A stretch of 64,000 nt of DNA. It comes from Catellatospora paridis (lineage in GTDB: Bacteria > Actinomycetota > Actinomycetes > Mycobacteriales > Micromonosporaceae). Where the stretch lies: NCBI RefSeq assembly GCF_009720365.1, contig NZ_ML769312.1:186001-250000 (forward strand), in the 5' to 3' direction. Positions 33,702 to 42,710 of this stretch are shown here, piece after piece. Position numbers and translations under genes: made by a program. Position 1 is the first letter of the stretch, and each line of letters begins with the position of its first letter. The notes under the pieces were generated by a model that saw only the letters and a program-made list of their open reading frames with translations, was not told the DNA's origin and ran no database searches.

Positions 33702-35750
33702 TCACGGCGCGCCGGACAGGCTCCGCACCGCGGCCCGCACGTGGTCGAGGAACTCCTCGTCCGGCCCGCACGGGTCGCCGACGTTGACACCGTTGCGGGC
33801 CGACAGGCGGCGCACCTCGGCCAGCTCCTCGTGCAGCAGCGGCAGGCAGTCCGCCGCGGCCGGACCCATCGCCGCCCACGTGCACACGATCGAGGTGCGG
33901 GTCAGCAGGCGCGTCTGCCACTGCCTGGTCAGCACCGGCTGCACCGCGGCGACGTCGCCGGTGACCCGCCACAGCGCACGGGCCACGTCGACGTGCTGCC
34001 ATCCGGCAGCGGTGTCCTTGCGGCGCAGCAGTCGCCGCAGCGCGGTCACGGCCGCGGGCGGCGCGGCCCCGATCTCCGCGAGCGCCTCGGCCGCGCCGCG
34101 GACCGCGCTGACGTCACCGCCCAGCAGGCCGGTAAGCCACGAGGCCGCCCGCGCCGCGTCACCGTCGATCCGCCACGCCGCGACCGCGGCGGCCGGGGCG
34201 AGCCGGTGGTCGCCGGTGGCGGCGATCCGGTGCAGCAGCGGCAGGGCGTCGGCGGCGGCGGGGCCGTACGCCCCGATCGCGGCCAGCGTCCACGGACCGG
34301 GCGCCTTGGCGAGCAGCTCGGGCAGGGCCTCGGCCCCCCGCGGGCCGACCGAGCGCAGCGCGACCGAGAGGGGGACGATCCGCTCGTCGCCGTCCGGCAG
34401 CGCGGCCAGCCGCCGCCGGACCGCCGGCACCAGATCGGCGGCGCGTTCGCCCAGCCCGGACATCAGGTATCCCACGTTGCGGGGCATCTCCTCCTGCTCC
34501 AGCGCCCAGGCCACGACCGGCAGCACGCGGGCGTCCCCGAGCCGGGCGAGGGTGGCCGGGACCGGCCCGAGCGTCGGCAGGCCGTGCCCCCAGCGCGTCA
34601 CCCAGGCCGTGTGCCGGTCGTCGCGGTCCCAGGTGGCCTCCCGCGCGGCGGCGGCGAGCACGTCGGCCAGCGCGTCGGCGGCCGGGGCGGCCAGGCGGCC
34701 GAGTCCGTCCAGGACGCTCACGGCGCGGCGGCGCAGCTCCCCGTACGGGCCGGTGAGCTGCTCGCCGACGAGCCCGGCCAGTTCGGCATACGTGCCGCGC
34801 CAGCCCTGGGTGAGGTTGAGCGCCGGGTACATGGCGTCCAGGCGGCGTTCCCAGTCGTCGGCGGCCAGCAGGTTCGTCAGCAGCGCGGTGCGCTCGCCGA
34901 CCCGGTCGCCGAACGAGTTCGCGACGGCACGGACCAGCCCGTCGAGGGCGGCCCGGCTGCGCTGGCGGTCGGCGGCCTCCCGCTGCTCGCGGACGGCTCC
35001 GATGAGGGTGGCGGTGCGGAAACCGGCCGGCGCGGGCGGTTCGCCGTGCTCGGCATAGCCGGCGTCGAGCAGGTCGAGAGCGGTGGCCAGGTCGAGCCGG
35101 CCGGCCGCCGCGGGCAGCGTGTTGAGCTCGGCGAACAGCGCCAGCCGGACGCGGGGGTCGGGCTCGGTGGCGAGCAGGCCGGCCACCCAGCCGGCGACGC
35201 CCGCGGCATGCCGTTCCCGGCCCAGGTCGGCGACAGCGGCGACGATCGCGGCCCGCACCGCGGGCTCGGGCTCGCCGGTGTAGCGGGTGCGCAGGAACGA
35301 TGCCGTGTCGGAGCCGCGCGACCGGCAGGAGCGCAGGGCGTTCACGGCAGCGGCCCGCACCGCCGGGTCGTCGTCGGCGGCCAGCGCGCACCAGAACGGG
35401 AACTGGGCGGTGACCAGTTCGCGCGCCTGCGCGGCGAACCCGCGAAGGTGACCGTCGTGGCTGCCGCCGCCGATGCTCGCGACCAGTTCCACGACCTCGG
35501 CGCGGCCCGGCCGGTCGGAGCCGCAGATCCGCAGCAGGAACGGGATCGCCTCGACGGTGCAGCGATACACGTCGCCCTGGTGGTGCACGACGCCGTACAT
35601 CGCGTCGAGGGCCTGCTCGCGTGCCGCCGGGTCGGTGTCGGCCAGCCCGCGGATCAGCTCGGGCACGTCGCCTGCCCGCCCGTAGGCGTGGGTCATCCGG
35701 CCCCAGGAGATCGTGTCCAGCCCCACGAACAGCTCTGTGTCGTCGATCAT
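33702..35750 (-). CDS. HEAT-repeat protein
   Basis: This 682-residue soluble protein is built of many helical pairs with Ala/Leu-rich repeats about 35-45 residues long (for example VPELIRGLADTDPAAREQALDAMYG near the N-terminus, and DDDPAVRAAAVNALRSC). That is typical of HEAT-repeat scaffolds. There is no catalytic domain, signal or membrane segment. GGAGGA precedes the ATG at 35750. Such proteins usually act as protein-binding scaffolds. Neighbours are a SitI3-like protein (convergent) and an alpha/beta hydrolase, which give no clear hint. Confidence 0.78.
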   Translation of the reverse strand: MIDDTELFVGLDTISWGRMTHAYGRAGDVPELIRGLADTDPAAREQALDAMYGVVHHQGDVYRCTVEAIPFLLRICGSDRPGRAEVVELVASIGGGSHDGHLRGFAAQARELVTAQFPFWCALAADDDPAVRAAAVNALRSCRSRGSDTASFLRTRYTGEPEPAVRAAIVAAVADLGRERHAAGVAGWVAGLLATEPDPRVRLALFAELNTLPAAAGRLDLATALDLLDAGYAEHGEPPAPAGFRTATLIGAVREQREAADRQRSRAALDGLVRAVANSFGDRVGERTALLTNLLAADDWERRLDAMYPALNLTQGWRGTYAELAGLVGEQLTGPYGELRRRAVSVLDGLGRLAAPAADALADVLAAAAREATWDRDDRHTAWVTRWGHGLPTLGPVPATLARLGDARVLPVVAWALEQEEMPRNVGYLMSGLGERAADLVPAVRRRLAALPDGDERIVPLSVALRSVGPRGAEALPELLAKAPGPWTLAAIGAYGPAAADALPLLHRIAATGDHRLAPAAAVAAWRIDGDAARAASWLTGLLGGDVSAVRGAAEALAEIGAAPPAAVTALRRLLRRKDTAAGWQHVDVARALWRVTGDVAAVQPVLTRQWQTRLLTRTSIVCTWAAMGPAAADCLPLLHEELAEVRRLSARNGVNVGDPCGPDEEFLDHVRAAVRSLSGAP

Positions 35751-35860
35751 GTCGTCCTCCGCGGCGGAGCATAGGCGCGGGGACCGACACCGGCCGGATG
35801 GCAGGCGGCCTCCATGCACCAGAGGTCGCCTGCCGCATAGTCAGCGGGCACCCGGCCCGG

Positions 35861-36625
35861 TCACGCCCTGAGGAACTTCTCGACCACCGACACCAGCGCC
35901 AGGGGAGTCTCCTCCATCGGGTAGTGGCCTGCGTCGGCCAGCACGGTCAGCTCGGCGTTCGGATACCACTGCAGCCAGGTGGCGCGCATGACGTCGGCCG
36001 ACAGCGCCGGGTCCTGCCCGCCGGCGACGACCAGGACCGGCGTGGTGTTGCCCACGACCTCGGTATGGAAGTCGGTATGCGCCCAGGCGTGCAGGTAGGC
36101 GCGGAACGCCTCGACGTTGGAGTTGCCGACCGAGTACGCCGTCATCTCATCCAGCCACGTCGCGGGCAGCCGGCCACCGGTGGTGAAGTCGATGATCGCC
36201 CGCCGGTTGCCCGCCTCGTCGGCGGCCCCGGTGAACAGCGCCCAGCCCTGCTCGTCGAACGGCACGCCGGAGGCGGGCACCGGATTGACACCGACCAGCC
36301 TGCGCACCCGGCCGGGCGCGTCCAGCATGACCCGCTGGATGACACTGCCGCCCATCGAGTGCCCGACCATGGAGAAGTCGTCCCAGCCGAGCTTGTCGGC
36401 CAGGGCGAGCACGTCGCCCGCGATCTCGGCGATGGTGTGCTCGCCGGACAGGTCGCGGGCCTGGCCGTAGCCGCGGTAGTCGGCGAAGACGTAGGTGAAG
36501 GCGCCGCCGTCGAGATAGGGCACGACCTTCGCGAAGGCCCGGCGGTCACCGAACCAGCCGTGCAGGACGATGACGCGGTGCGGGCCGGAGCCGTGCACGT
36601 CGTGCGGAAGGGCGACTGATGACAT
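35861..36625 (-). CDS. alpha/beta hydrolase
   Basis: This 254-residue cytoplasmic protein has the full alpha/beta-hydrolase set: oxyanion HGWFGDR (22-28), nucleophile elbow GHSMGG (Ser about residue 95), acid Asp in VAGGQDPALSADV, and His in ADAGHYPMEE. This fits esterases, lactonases and C-C hydrolases; the substrate is unknown. GGGAG precedes the ATG. It ends 110 bases before the HEAT-repeat gene on the same strand. Confidence 0.88.
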   Translation of the reverse strand: MSSVALPHDVHGSGPHRVIVLHGWFGDRRAFAKVVPYLDGGAFTYVFADYRGYGQARDLSGEHTIAEIAGDVLALADKLGWDDFSMVGHSMGGSVIQRVMLDAPGRVRRLVGVNPVPASGVPFDEQGWALFTGAADEAGNRRAIIDFTTGGRLPATWLDEMTAYSVGNSNVEAFRAYLHAWAHTDFHTEVVGNTTPVLVVAGGQDPALSADVMRATWLQWYPNAELTVLADAGHYPMEETPLALVSVVEKFLRA

Positions 36626-36841
36626 GGGATCTCCCTCGCCGATCGAATGATGACGCCCGGACTCGGGCAGGTCAGTTTAGAAGTCGGGCGACTGGCGACG
36701 GAACAACTCCCAGGCGTGGCGCGTGTGTCGTCCTGTCGACCCGCGGCACTGCCCAGGGGTGGACTTCCTGGCACATGTCGACGGTGGCGGACCGTGCGGC
36801 CTGTCGCATCGAGGCACGTTGACGCCGCCTGTGCCGCTGAT

Positions 36842-36847
36842 TAGTTT
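36842..36847 (+). promoter_or_regulatory. -10 box, leaderless start of membrane protein
   Basis: TAGTTT ends 6 bases before the ATG at 36854, with no ribosome binding site. Confidence 0.4.
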
Positions 36848-36853
36848 CAGCTC

Positions 36854-37735
36854 ATGACGGTGCGCCGCGATGTGCCTTTCTGGTCCGGTCCGCTGGTGGC
36901 GGGCGTGCTCGGCGTGCTGCTGGCCTCGGCTCAGGTGACGGGGGCACTCGCCATCGGGGCGCTGAACTTCGACCGACGGTTCGACGCGGGCAGCGACAAC
37001 GATTGGCTGTTGAACTACCGCAGCACGTTGTGGTTCTGCGCGAGCGCGGTCGTCATCGCCGTGCTGCTGACCCGGGTGGTGCTCGACAGCCCGGTGTGGG
37101 CGGCGGTCGTGGCGGCGGCGCTGGGCGCGGGCGCCGTCGTGCCCTATCTCACGGCACGGGCGGGCCGGGCACAGCACCTCAACCTGGTCGACTCCGCGTC
37201 GGCCTCGATCGCCGAGGCGGCGGTCGTGGGTGTGGCGATCGGCGTGGTCACCAGCGTGATCGTCGGCAGGCTCGCCGCATCTGCCCGGGTGCCGGCATCG
37301 GGTGCCGTCGTGGGCGCGGCGGTGGTCTGGATCCTGCTGGGCGTCAGTGCGAACGCGATCGCGATCGACCCGCCGGTCCTCGGCGCGCTGGAACTCGAAC
37401 TCGCGTACGGCGCGCGGGTCGACACCTCGCTGGGCTCGGCACTGCTGGTCGGACCGGTGATCGCGGCGCTGGTCTGCCTGCTCGTCCGCCGGGAGTCGAC
37501 AGCGGCGCTGGTCGTCGCGGGACTGCTCACGGTGAGCAGTGTCGCGGCGGCGATCCTGGCGACCGCGATCGCCGGCCCGACCCCGTCCGGAGACCACAGT
37601 GACGTGGGACTTTCCGTGCTCGGTCCGCTGCTGCTGGGCGGTCTGCTCGCGTACGGCCTGCTCGCGGTGGTGGCCCGCTACCGGGGGCGGAGCCGGCAGT
37701 CCGCTGCGTCCGTAGCTGCCGGATCCCCTGAGTGA
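36854..37735 (+). CDS. polytopic membrane protein of unknown function
   Basis: This 293-residue protein has about seven or eight hydrophobic helices and short loops, and I recognise no motif. The N-terminus is MTVRRDVPFWSGPLVAGVLG, with the basic residues inside. The start has no ribosome binding site but TAGTTT lies 6 bases upstream. It runs towards the Ser/Thr kinase on the opposite strand and stops 53 bases from it. Confidence 0.7.
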   Translation: MTVRRDVPFWSGPLVAGVLGVLLASAQVTGALAIGALNFDRRFDAGSDNDWLLNYRSTLWFCASAVVIAVLLTRVVLDSPVWAAVVAAALGAGAVVPYLTARAGRAQHLNLVDSASASIAEAAVVGVAIGVVTSVIVGRLAASARVPASGAVVGAAVVWILLGVSANAIAIDPPVLGALELELAYGARVDTSLGSALLVGPVIAALVCLLVRRESTAALVVAGLLTVSSVAAAILATAIAGPTPSGDHSDVGLSVLGPLLLGGLLAYGLLAVVARYRGRSRQSAASVAAGSPE

Positions 37736-37788
37736 GCACACCGGTGCCGTGACAGTCCACCCGTGAACCGTGGAGGGGAGTCAGCGGC

Positions 37789-39600
37789 TCAGGGCGGGCT
37801 CCAGCGCTGGTTCGCCTGGTAGTTCGGGTTGCAGGTCCAGATCTGCAGCCGGGTGCCGTCGGCGCTGGACTGGTCCGTGGCGTCCAGGCACGTGCCGGAG
37901 GCGGGATTGACCAGGTGACGGGTGGCGCTGTCGTACACCCAGCGCTGGTTCGCCAGGCCGGAACCGCAGGACCAGAGCCGCACCGCCGCGCCGTCGTAGG
38001 TGCCGCCGTCCTGCACGTCGAGGCACTTTCCGAGCGCCCGTACGGTGCCGTCGGCTCTCATGGTCCAGGACTGGGCGGCGGTGCCGTTGCAGGTGTAGAT
38101 GACGATCGGGGTGCCGTCGGCGCGGGCGGCGCCGGAGACGTCGACGCACTTGCCGCCGATGCCGGTGATCTCACCGATGTGGCTCACCGCTGGAGGTGCG
38201 GCCGGTGGGCTGGTGTTCGTGGTGGGCGAAGGGCTCGGCAGCGGCGATCGCGAGGGTGCGCCGGAAGGCTGCACCGACGTGCCCGGTGTCGTGGTCGCGG
38301 CTGGTGACGGGGGCGCGGACGGGGCCGGTCGCGCCTTCGGCGAGGCCTGCTGGGAGCCGGCCAGCGGTGCAGCGGCCGGCGGGACGCCGGTGGCGTCGGC
38401 GAACCGGGTGTCCGGCAGGTCCGGGCTGCGCCACGTCATCGCGCCGACGCCCACCCCGAGCAGCAGGATCAGCGCCGCGGCCGCCGGCAGCGCCACCCGC
38501 GGCAGAAGGCTACGGCCGGGCCTGGTGCCGCGGCCGGCCGGTATCGGCGTGACGTCGCCGGTGCTGTCTGCGGTGTGCAGCTCGACGCTCGGGGCTGGGC
38601 GCGGCGTGGGTGGTGGGGTGGGCGCGGCCCACGACGGCACGTCGGGCACGACGGCTTCGGAGTTGGGTCGGTCGGGCGTGGAGGAGTCCGGCGAACCGAT
38701 CGCAGGCGGGGGTGCCGGGTTCGCGCCGGTCGCTTCACCGGTACGGGGCTGTGCGGCAGGCGGGGACTCGTGGCGGGCCGCGGCGACCGCGGTGCGCAGC
38801 AGCGCCTCGGCCTGCTCGGCGTCGATGCGCCGGTCGGGATCCTTCTGAAGCAGGCCTTCCAGCACCGGCGCCAGAGCTCCGGCCCGCACCGGGCGCGGCG
38901 GTTGCTCGGTCACCAGCGCGGCGATCGTCGCCGCGGGCGACGGCCGGTCGAAGACCAGCCTGCCTTCGACGGCGGTGAACAAGGTTGCGCCCAACGCCCA
39001 CAGGTCGGCGGCGGGACCGCCGCGGTCGCCGCCGACGCGCTCGGGGGCGAGATAGGCGGGCGACCCCACGACCATGCCGGTGCGGGTCACGGAGGAGTCC
39101 GCCGACTGGTGAGTGGCCAGGTCGAAGTCGGTCAGCAGCACTCGTCCGTCGTCGGCGAGCAGCACGTTGGCGGGCTTGACGTCGCGGTGCAGGATGCCCG
39201 CGCGGTGGGCCGCGCTCAGCGCACCCAGCAGTGCGAGTCCGATGTCGGCGGCCCGCCGGGCGGAGATCGGCCCGTCGGCCGCGAGCACCTGGTGCAGTGA
39301 TCTCGCGCGGACCAGTTCCATCACGATCCACGGCTCGCCCTGGTGCGGGATCACGTCGTACACCTGGATCACGTTGAGGTGGCTCAGCTGCGCGACGGCC
39401 CGGGCTTCGCGCAGGCTGCGGTCGCGGGTGGCCTTGCGCTCCTCCTCGGTCAGGTGGGCCGGTGCGAGCAGTTCCTTGATCGCCACGAACCGCTGGAGGT
39501 ACTCGTCCCGGGCCCGCCAGACGCGACCCTGCCCGCCCTGGCCGATGACGTCGAGAAGCTGATATCGATAGGCCAGCAATTTCTTGGATGAGTCGTGCAC
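37789..39600 (-). CDS. transmembrane Ser/Thr protein kinase with extracellular ricin B lectin domain
   Basis: This 603-residue protein has an N-terminal kinase with glycine loop GQGGQG (20-25), Lys42 in VAIKELL, HRDVKPANVLL (138-148) and SPAYLAPE. The magnesium motif reads DFD at 158-160 instead of DFG. A Pro/Ala-rich juxtamembrane region leads to one membrane helix near 370-388 (PAAAALILLLGVGVGAMTW), then a low-complexity Ser/Thr/Pro linker and a three-lobed ricin B trefoil (472-603; AQSW, NQRW, NQRW). The architecture implies sugar binding outside and phosphorylation inside. GTG at 39600 has TATCCT 6 bases upstream; no ribosome binding site is seen. Confidence 0.88.
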   Translation of the reverse strand: MHDSSKKLLAYRYQLLDVIGQGGQGRVWRARDEYLQRFVAIKELLAPAHLTEEERKATRDRSLREARAVAQLSHLNVIQVYDVIPHQGEPWIVMELVRARSLHQVLAADGPISARRAADIGLALLGALSAAHRAGILHRDVKPANVLLADDGRVLLTDFDLATHQSADSSVTRTGMVVGSPAYLAPERVGGDRGGPAADLWALGATLFTAVEGRLVFDRPSPAATIAALVTEQPPRPVRAGALAPVLEGLLQKDPDRRIDAEQAEALLRTAVAAARHESPPAAQPRTGEATGANPAPPPAIGSPDSSTPDRPNSEAVVPDVPSWAAPTPPPTPRPAPSVELHTADSTGDVTPIPAGRGTRPGRSLLPRVALPAAAALILLLGVGVGAMTWRSPDLPDTRFADATGVPPAAAPLAGSQQASPKARPAPSAPPSPAATTTPGTSVQPSGAPSRSPLPSPSPTTNTSPPAAPPAVSHIGEITGIGGKCVDVSGAARADGTPIVIYTCNGTAAQSWTMRADGTVRALGKCLDVQDGGTYDGAAVRLWSCGSGLANQRWVYDSATRHLVNPASGTCLDATDQSSADGTRLQIWTCNPNYQANQRWSPP

Positions 39601-39606
39601 CGCGGA

Positions 39607-39612
39607 AGGATA
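39607..39612 (-). promoter_or_regulatory. -10 box, leaderless start of the kinase gene
   Basis: On the minus strand TATCCT ends 6 bases before the GTG at 39600. Confidence 0.5.
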
Positions 39613-39929
39613 CACGCGGTGAGAAGTGCGTCCACTGTCGCTGTAGAGGGCTGTCCGGTGTGCAGATTAACGGCGGGTAAAGAGTTTCCGCACGCTTGCT
39701 ACCTGCTACAACGAGCATCATGAATAGCCTGATCGGCGTTGGCTGTTGAATATCAGTGAATCGTGATCGGGTGACGTGCGTCGCATCGGTGAGCGCCTTG
39801 TCCGGCAGAGCTGAATGCTATTCGCATTAACTGTGGGGGGCGAAGCCCGGCACGACCGCGGCCCCGGCGCGGAGGCGGCAGACACGTCCGCGACAATGCT
39901 GGCTTTGATCACCTTCAGGGAGATGACGT
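39613..39929. other. intergenic, AT-richer, no gene recognised
   Basis: This stretch separates the divergent kinase and YqeB-like genes. It is notably less GC-rich, with TTAACGGCGGGTAAAGAG near 39668 and GCTATTCGCATTAACTGTG near 39816. Promoters for both flanks probably lie here, but I cannot fix -35/-10 pairs for the rightward gene. Short frames on both strands lack ribosome binding sites. Confidence 0.4.
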
Positions 39930-40676
39930 ATGGGTCCGAACAAGACCGAGGCGATCAAGCCGTCTCGGCTCAGGGTGTCGACCAGAAGGGTCGCGGGGCT
40001 GTGGGCCACGTGTGTCGTCATCGGAGCCGGGCTCGGCTGGGCGCTGCGTGCGGTGTCGGAATGGGCGGCATCCGTCGACGGCATGCCGCTGCGTGACTGG
40101 GTCTCGGTGCTCGCCAAGGTGCCGGACCCGTACGGGACCGTGCTCTGCCTGCTGCTCGGCGTGGGCTTCGGCGCGGAGGTGGCCCGTCGCACGCTGAAGG
40201 ACTCGGTCGCGGTGTCCGTGCAGCAGGATCGGGTCATCTGGCGGGCCGGCAGCAAGTCCCGGCGGATCGCCCGTGCCGAGATCTCGGCCGTCTACCTCGA
40301 CGGCGTCGACGACCTCGTGTTCCTCGGCACCGACACCGGGGAGCTGGCCAGGGCGAACAACAACCTGAACGAGGACGCGGTCAAGCAGACGTTCCTGCGC
40401 CACGGCTACCCGTTCTTCGACGCCGATCCGCACCTGGAGCAGTTCATGCGCTGGGTCGAGGACCTGCCCGAGCTGTCCGCCACGGCCAACGCCCTGCTCA
40501 AGGCGCGACAGAAGGCGCTGGCGGACAACGCCGCCGACGACGCGGCCGAACTGCGCGCAGACCTGGCCAAGCTCGGCGTGATCGTCCGGCAGAACGACGA
40601 TCGCCAGTTCTACCGCCTGGTCGGCAAGCGGGCCGCCGAGGAAACCGGTGCTCACCTGGACAAGGCGCCGGTGTAG
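39930..40676 (+). CDS. YqeB-like membrane protein
   Basis: This 248-residue protein has two N-terminal membrane helices (about 20-45 and 65-85) and then a soluble domain. The domain has a PH-like beta stretch (SVAVSVQQDRVIWRAG, RIARAEISAVYLDG) and a charged helical C-terminus (ALLKARQKALADNAADDAAELRADL). This matches the YqeB family of Bacillus and actinobacteria, whose role is unknown. AGGGAG precedes the ATG. It runs towards the first DUF1996 gene; a 20-bp hairpin lies between. Confidence 0.7.
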   Translation: MGPNKTEAIKPSRLRVSTRRVAGLWATCVVIGAGLGWALRAVSEWAASVDGMPLRDWVSVLAKVPDPYGTVLCLLLGVGFGAEVARRTLKDSVAVSVQQDRVIWRAGSKSRRIARAEISAVYLDGVDDLVFLGTDTGELARANNNLNEDAVKQTFLRHGYPFFDADPHLEQFMRWVEDLPELSATANALLKARQKALADNAADDAAELRADLAKLGVIVRQNDDRQFYRLVGKRAAEETGAHLDKAPV

Positions 40677-40696
40677 CCGGGCGCATCGTGCTCGGT

Positions 40697-40746
40697 CGCC
40701 GACCGGGTCAGCCGCGGGATGCTTCACGCGGCTGACCCGGTCGGCG
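40697..40746. terminator. 20-bp perfect hairpin between convergent genes
   Basis: GCCGACCGGGTCAGCCGCG (40698-40716) pairs with CGCGGCTGACCCGGTCGGC (40727-40745), extended by one more pair at each outer end, around a 10-base loop. It should stop transcripts from both the YqeB-like gene and the DUF1996 gene. Confidence 0.75.
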
Positions 40747-40800
40747 GCTGGCGCACGGCTCAGGCGGGCGACGTCCGGGCCGGCGATTCCTTGCAGCGAA

Positions 40801-41895
40801 TCAGAAACCGCCGGCGGCGTTGCACTTGACGCCCTGGTTGAGGCAGTTGCGGACCCGGGCGGCGAGCGCGTCCTCGTCCCAGCCGTTGAAGAAGTCGGCG
40901 TGCATGGAGAACGAGTTGCCCGATGACAGCGTGATGCCGTCGGTCTTCGCGCTGAGGTCCTTGTACGAGATGACGAACGACACCGACGGGATCGGGACCG
41001 GGTGGCTGCGCGGGCAGACCCCGGTGTGCAGCGCGCCGGACATGTGCGCCTTGTGGTCGGGGCTGTCCAGGTGCTTGCCGTCCCAGCAGTCCGGGAAGGT
41101 GATCTGCCGGACGATGTGCGCGGTGGACGCGCAGACGGGGAAGACGCCGTCGGCGGACCGCCCCACCTCGCCGCCGATCCCGGCACACCAGAACCGGTTG
41201 CCGTTCGGGTCCGACTTCTTCTTCGCGTCGCCCTCGATCATGCGCAGCCCGTACGGGAACGGCTGGGTCTTGGCGGGGTCCTTCAGCCGCGAGCCGTAGT
41301 AGACGGTGATCTCGTCCGGGTTGATCACGCGGCCGTTCTGGTACAGCGTCGGGATCCAGTAACCGGATCTGTCCTGCTGGGGGTTGCAGCTGGTCGCGCC
41401 GGCGCGCAGCGACGCGGCGGTGGTGTGGCTGTCGGTGCTCTTGTTGCCCCAGAAGGTGTGGTTGTGCGACGCGCCGGGCAGGCCGGGGAAGACGATCGGG
41501 TCGTCGTCGCCGTGGTGGCTGACGGTGCAGGTCGCGTGGAACTCGGGGACCTGCACCGGCTTGCCGGTCACCTTGCGCGGCGTGCGGGCGAAGAACGCCG
41601 CGGTACGGGCCTTCTGCTCGTCGGGGTCGACGGCGACCCAGCCCGGCTTGGCCGGGATCGACGACGGTTTCGCCGCGGGGGAGACCGCCGACGGCACGGC
41701 CGAAGGCGTCGCCGCCGCACCCGCCAGGGTCGCCGCCGCTTCGGGTGTGGACGCCTCACCGGCGTCGGTGACGATGAACGAGACCACCGCGATCGCCAGC
41801 ACGACCGGTGCCGCGATCAGGACCGGGCCGAGGCGGCCGAGCCGGGTCGCCCAGCCGCGGTCGCGGGGGGTCAGTGCCGAGTGTTCGGTACGCAA
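40801..41895 (-). CDS. DUF1996 protein, membrane-anchored (paralogue A)
   Basis: This 364-residue protein has an N-terminal membrane helix (about 25-43), an Ala/Pro/Ser linker to about residue 85, and a full DUF1996 domain. Family hallmarks are FPGLPGASHNHTFWGN, YWIPTLY, PYGLRMIEGDAK, FPDCWDGKHLDSPDHKAHM and CPRSHPVPIPSVSF. The clustered His/Asp/Cys residues suggest a metal- or sugar-handling site, but no activity is established for the family. The likely start is TTG at 41895 with GGGAG 5 bases upstream; no better start is seen. It follows a small membrane protein by 31 bases, and a paralogue lies on the other strand at 42711. Confidence 0.85.
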   Translation of the reverse strand: MRTEHSALTPRDRGWATRLGRLGPVLIAAPVVLAIAVVSFIVTDAGEASTPEAAATLAGAAATPSAVPSAVSPAAKPSSIPAKPGWVAVDPDEQKARTAAFFARTPRKVTGKPVQVPEFHATCTVSHHGDDDPIVFPGLPGASHNHTFWGNKSTDSHTTAASLRAGATSCNPQQDRSGYWIPTLYQNGRVINPDEITVYYGSRLKDPAKTQPFPYGLRMIEGDAKKKSDPNGNRFWCAGIGGEVGRSADGVFPVCASTAHIVRQITFPDCWDGKHLDSPDHKAHMSGALHTGVCPRSHPVPIPSVSFVISYKDLSAKTDGITLSSGNSFSMHADFFNGWDEDALAARVRNCLNQGVKCNAAGGF

Positions 41896-41926
41896 AGCTT
41901 CTCCCGCGTCGAGTGCGCCACCGGGC

Positions 41927-42547
41927 TCATGCCGGATGGCTGCTGAGGAATCCGATCGTCATCGCGCCCCACCAGCCGCCCTGGGACACCAGGGCCGCCA
42001 GCACCGAGCGCAGCAGCAGCAACCGGGGAACAGGCCCGGTGAACGCGGCGATCCTGCGGTGCAGCGCGGTGGCCTGGACCCCGTTGAGCGCCACGAGCAG
42101 CACCAGCAGCAGCTTGATCTGGGTGAGTGTGGCGCCCAGGTCTGGCCGCAGCAGGCCGCCGCTGGCCGCCATACCGGCCAGGCCCAGCCAGATCAGCAGG
42201 TGCACCTGGTCGGCGACGGCCAGCACCTGCCGCAGCTGGCAGCGCCGCAGCAACCACTTCAGGGCGAACCAGTCGACCGCGACCACCGCGCCGAACCCGA
42301 CGACCAGGCACGCCAGGTGCACGAACAGCGCCACCCGGTGCAGCGCCGGGTTCGCCGGCACGAGGGTCGACTCCGCGAGCACCGCCAGCCACGTCACGGT
42401 GATCACGATGGCGACCAGGCCCGGCGACGGCGAGGCCGAGCCGGTCAGCCTGGCCCGCAGACCAGGCCGGTGGCGGCCGCGGACCTCCGGTGGCGGCTGC
42501 TCGCCGGTCGCCGGGTGGCTGGGCGTCAGGGCGTTCACGGAGGTCAT
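41927..42547 (-). CDS. small polytopic membrane protein between two DUF1996 genes
   Basis: This 206-residue protein has a 45-residue cytoplasmic start and then four or five hydrophobic helices (VAIVITVTWLAVLA, VALFVHLACLVVGFGAVVAV, VHLLIWLGLAGMAAS, IKLLLVLLVALNGVQATAL). A His-Leu-Ala in helix 2 and a His at the start of helix 3 resemble CopD-like or heme-binding membrane proteins. The start is 42547 (ATG, GGAAG very close) or 42538 (GTG, better spacing). It is co-oriented with DUF1996 paralogue A, 31 bases away, and divergent from paralogue B. Confidence 0.65.
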   Translation of the reverse strand: MTSVNALTPSHPATGEQPPPEVRGRHRPGLRARLTGSASPSPGLVAIVITVTWLAVLAESTLVPANPALHRVALFVHLACLVVGFGAVVAVDWFALKWLLRRCQLRQVLAVADQVHLLIWLGLAGMAASGGLLRPDLGATLTQIKLLLVLLVALNGVQATALHRRIAAFTGPVPRLLLLRSVLAALVSQGGWWGAMTIGFLSSHPA

Positions 42548-42710
42548 CTTCCACTGCCGCCGCGCGGCCGGGAAGGGCGGGGAAGGGTCTGTCGAGAACA
42601 CCCTGGCCGACCGTCCTTTGTGCTGCGCGGTTCTGGGGCCGCCAGCGCAAGCGGCTAACATGCTGGCGGCCGTGCGAGTTCGGCCGCGTCGCATCTCCCG
42701 GGAGTCAGCC

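Noticed and set aside
33206-35750. SitI3-like gene and HEAT-repeat gene as a toxin-immunity pair
   Set aside because: They are convergent, the HEAT protein has no toxin or secretion feature, and actinobacterial SitI3-like genes are usually orphan.
33157-35774. Two very long plus-strand frames (633 and 693 codons) over the HEAT-repeat gene
   Set aside because: They are low-complexity Arg/Ser/Gly shadows of the HEAT-repeat protein, which has a clear start and helical repeats.
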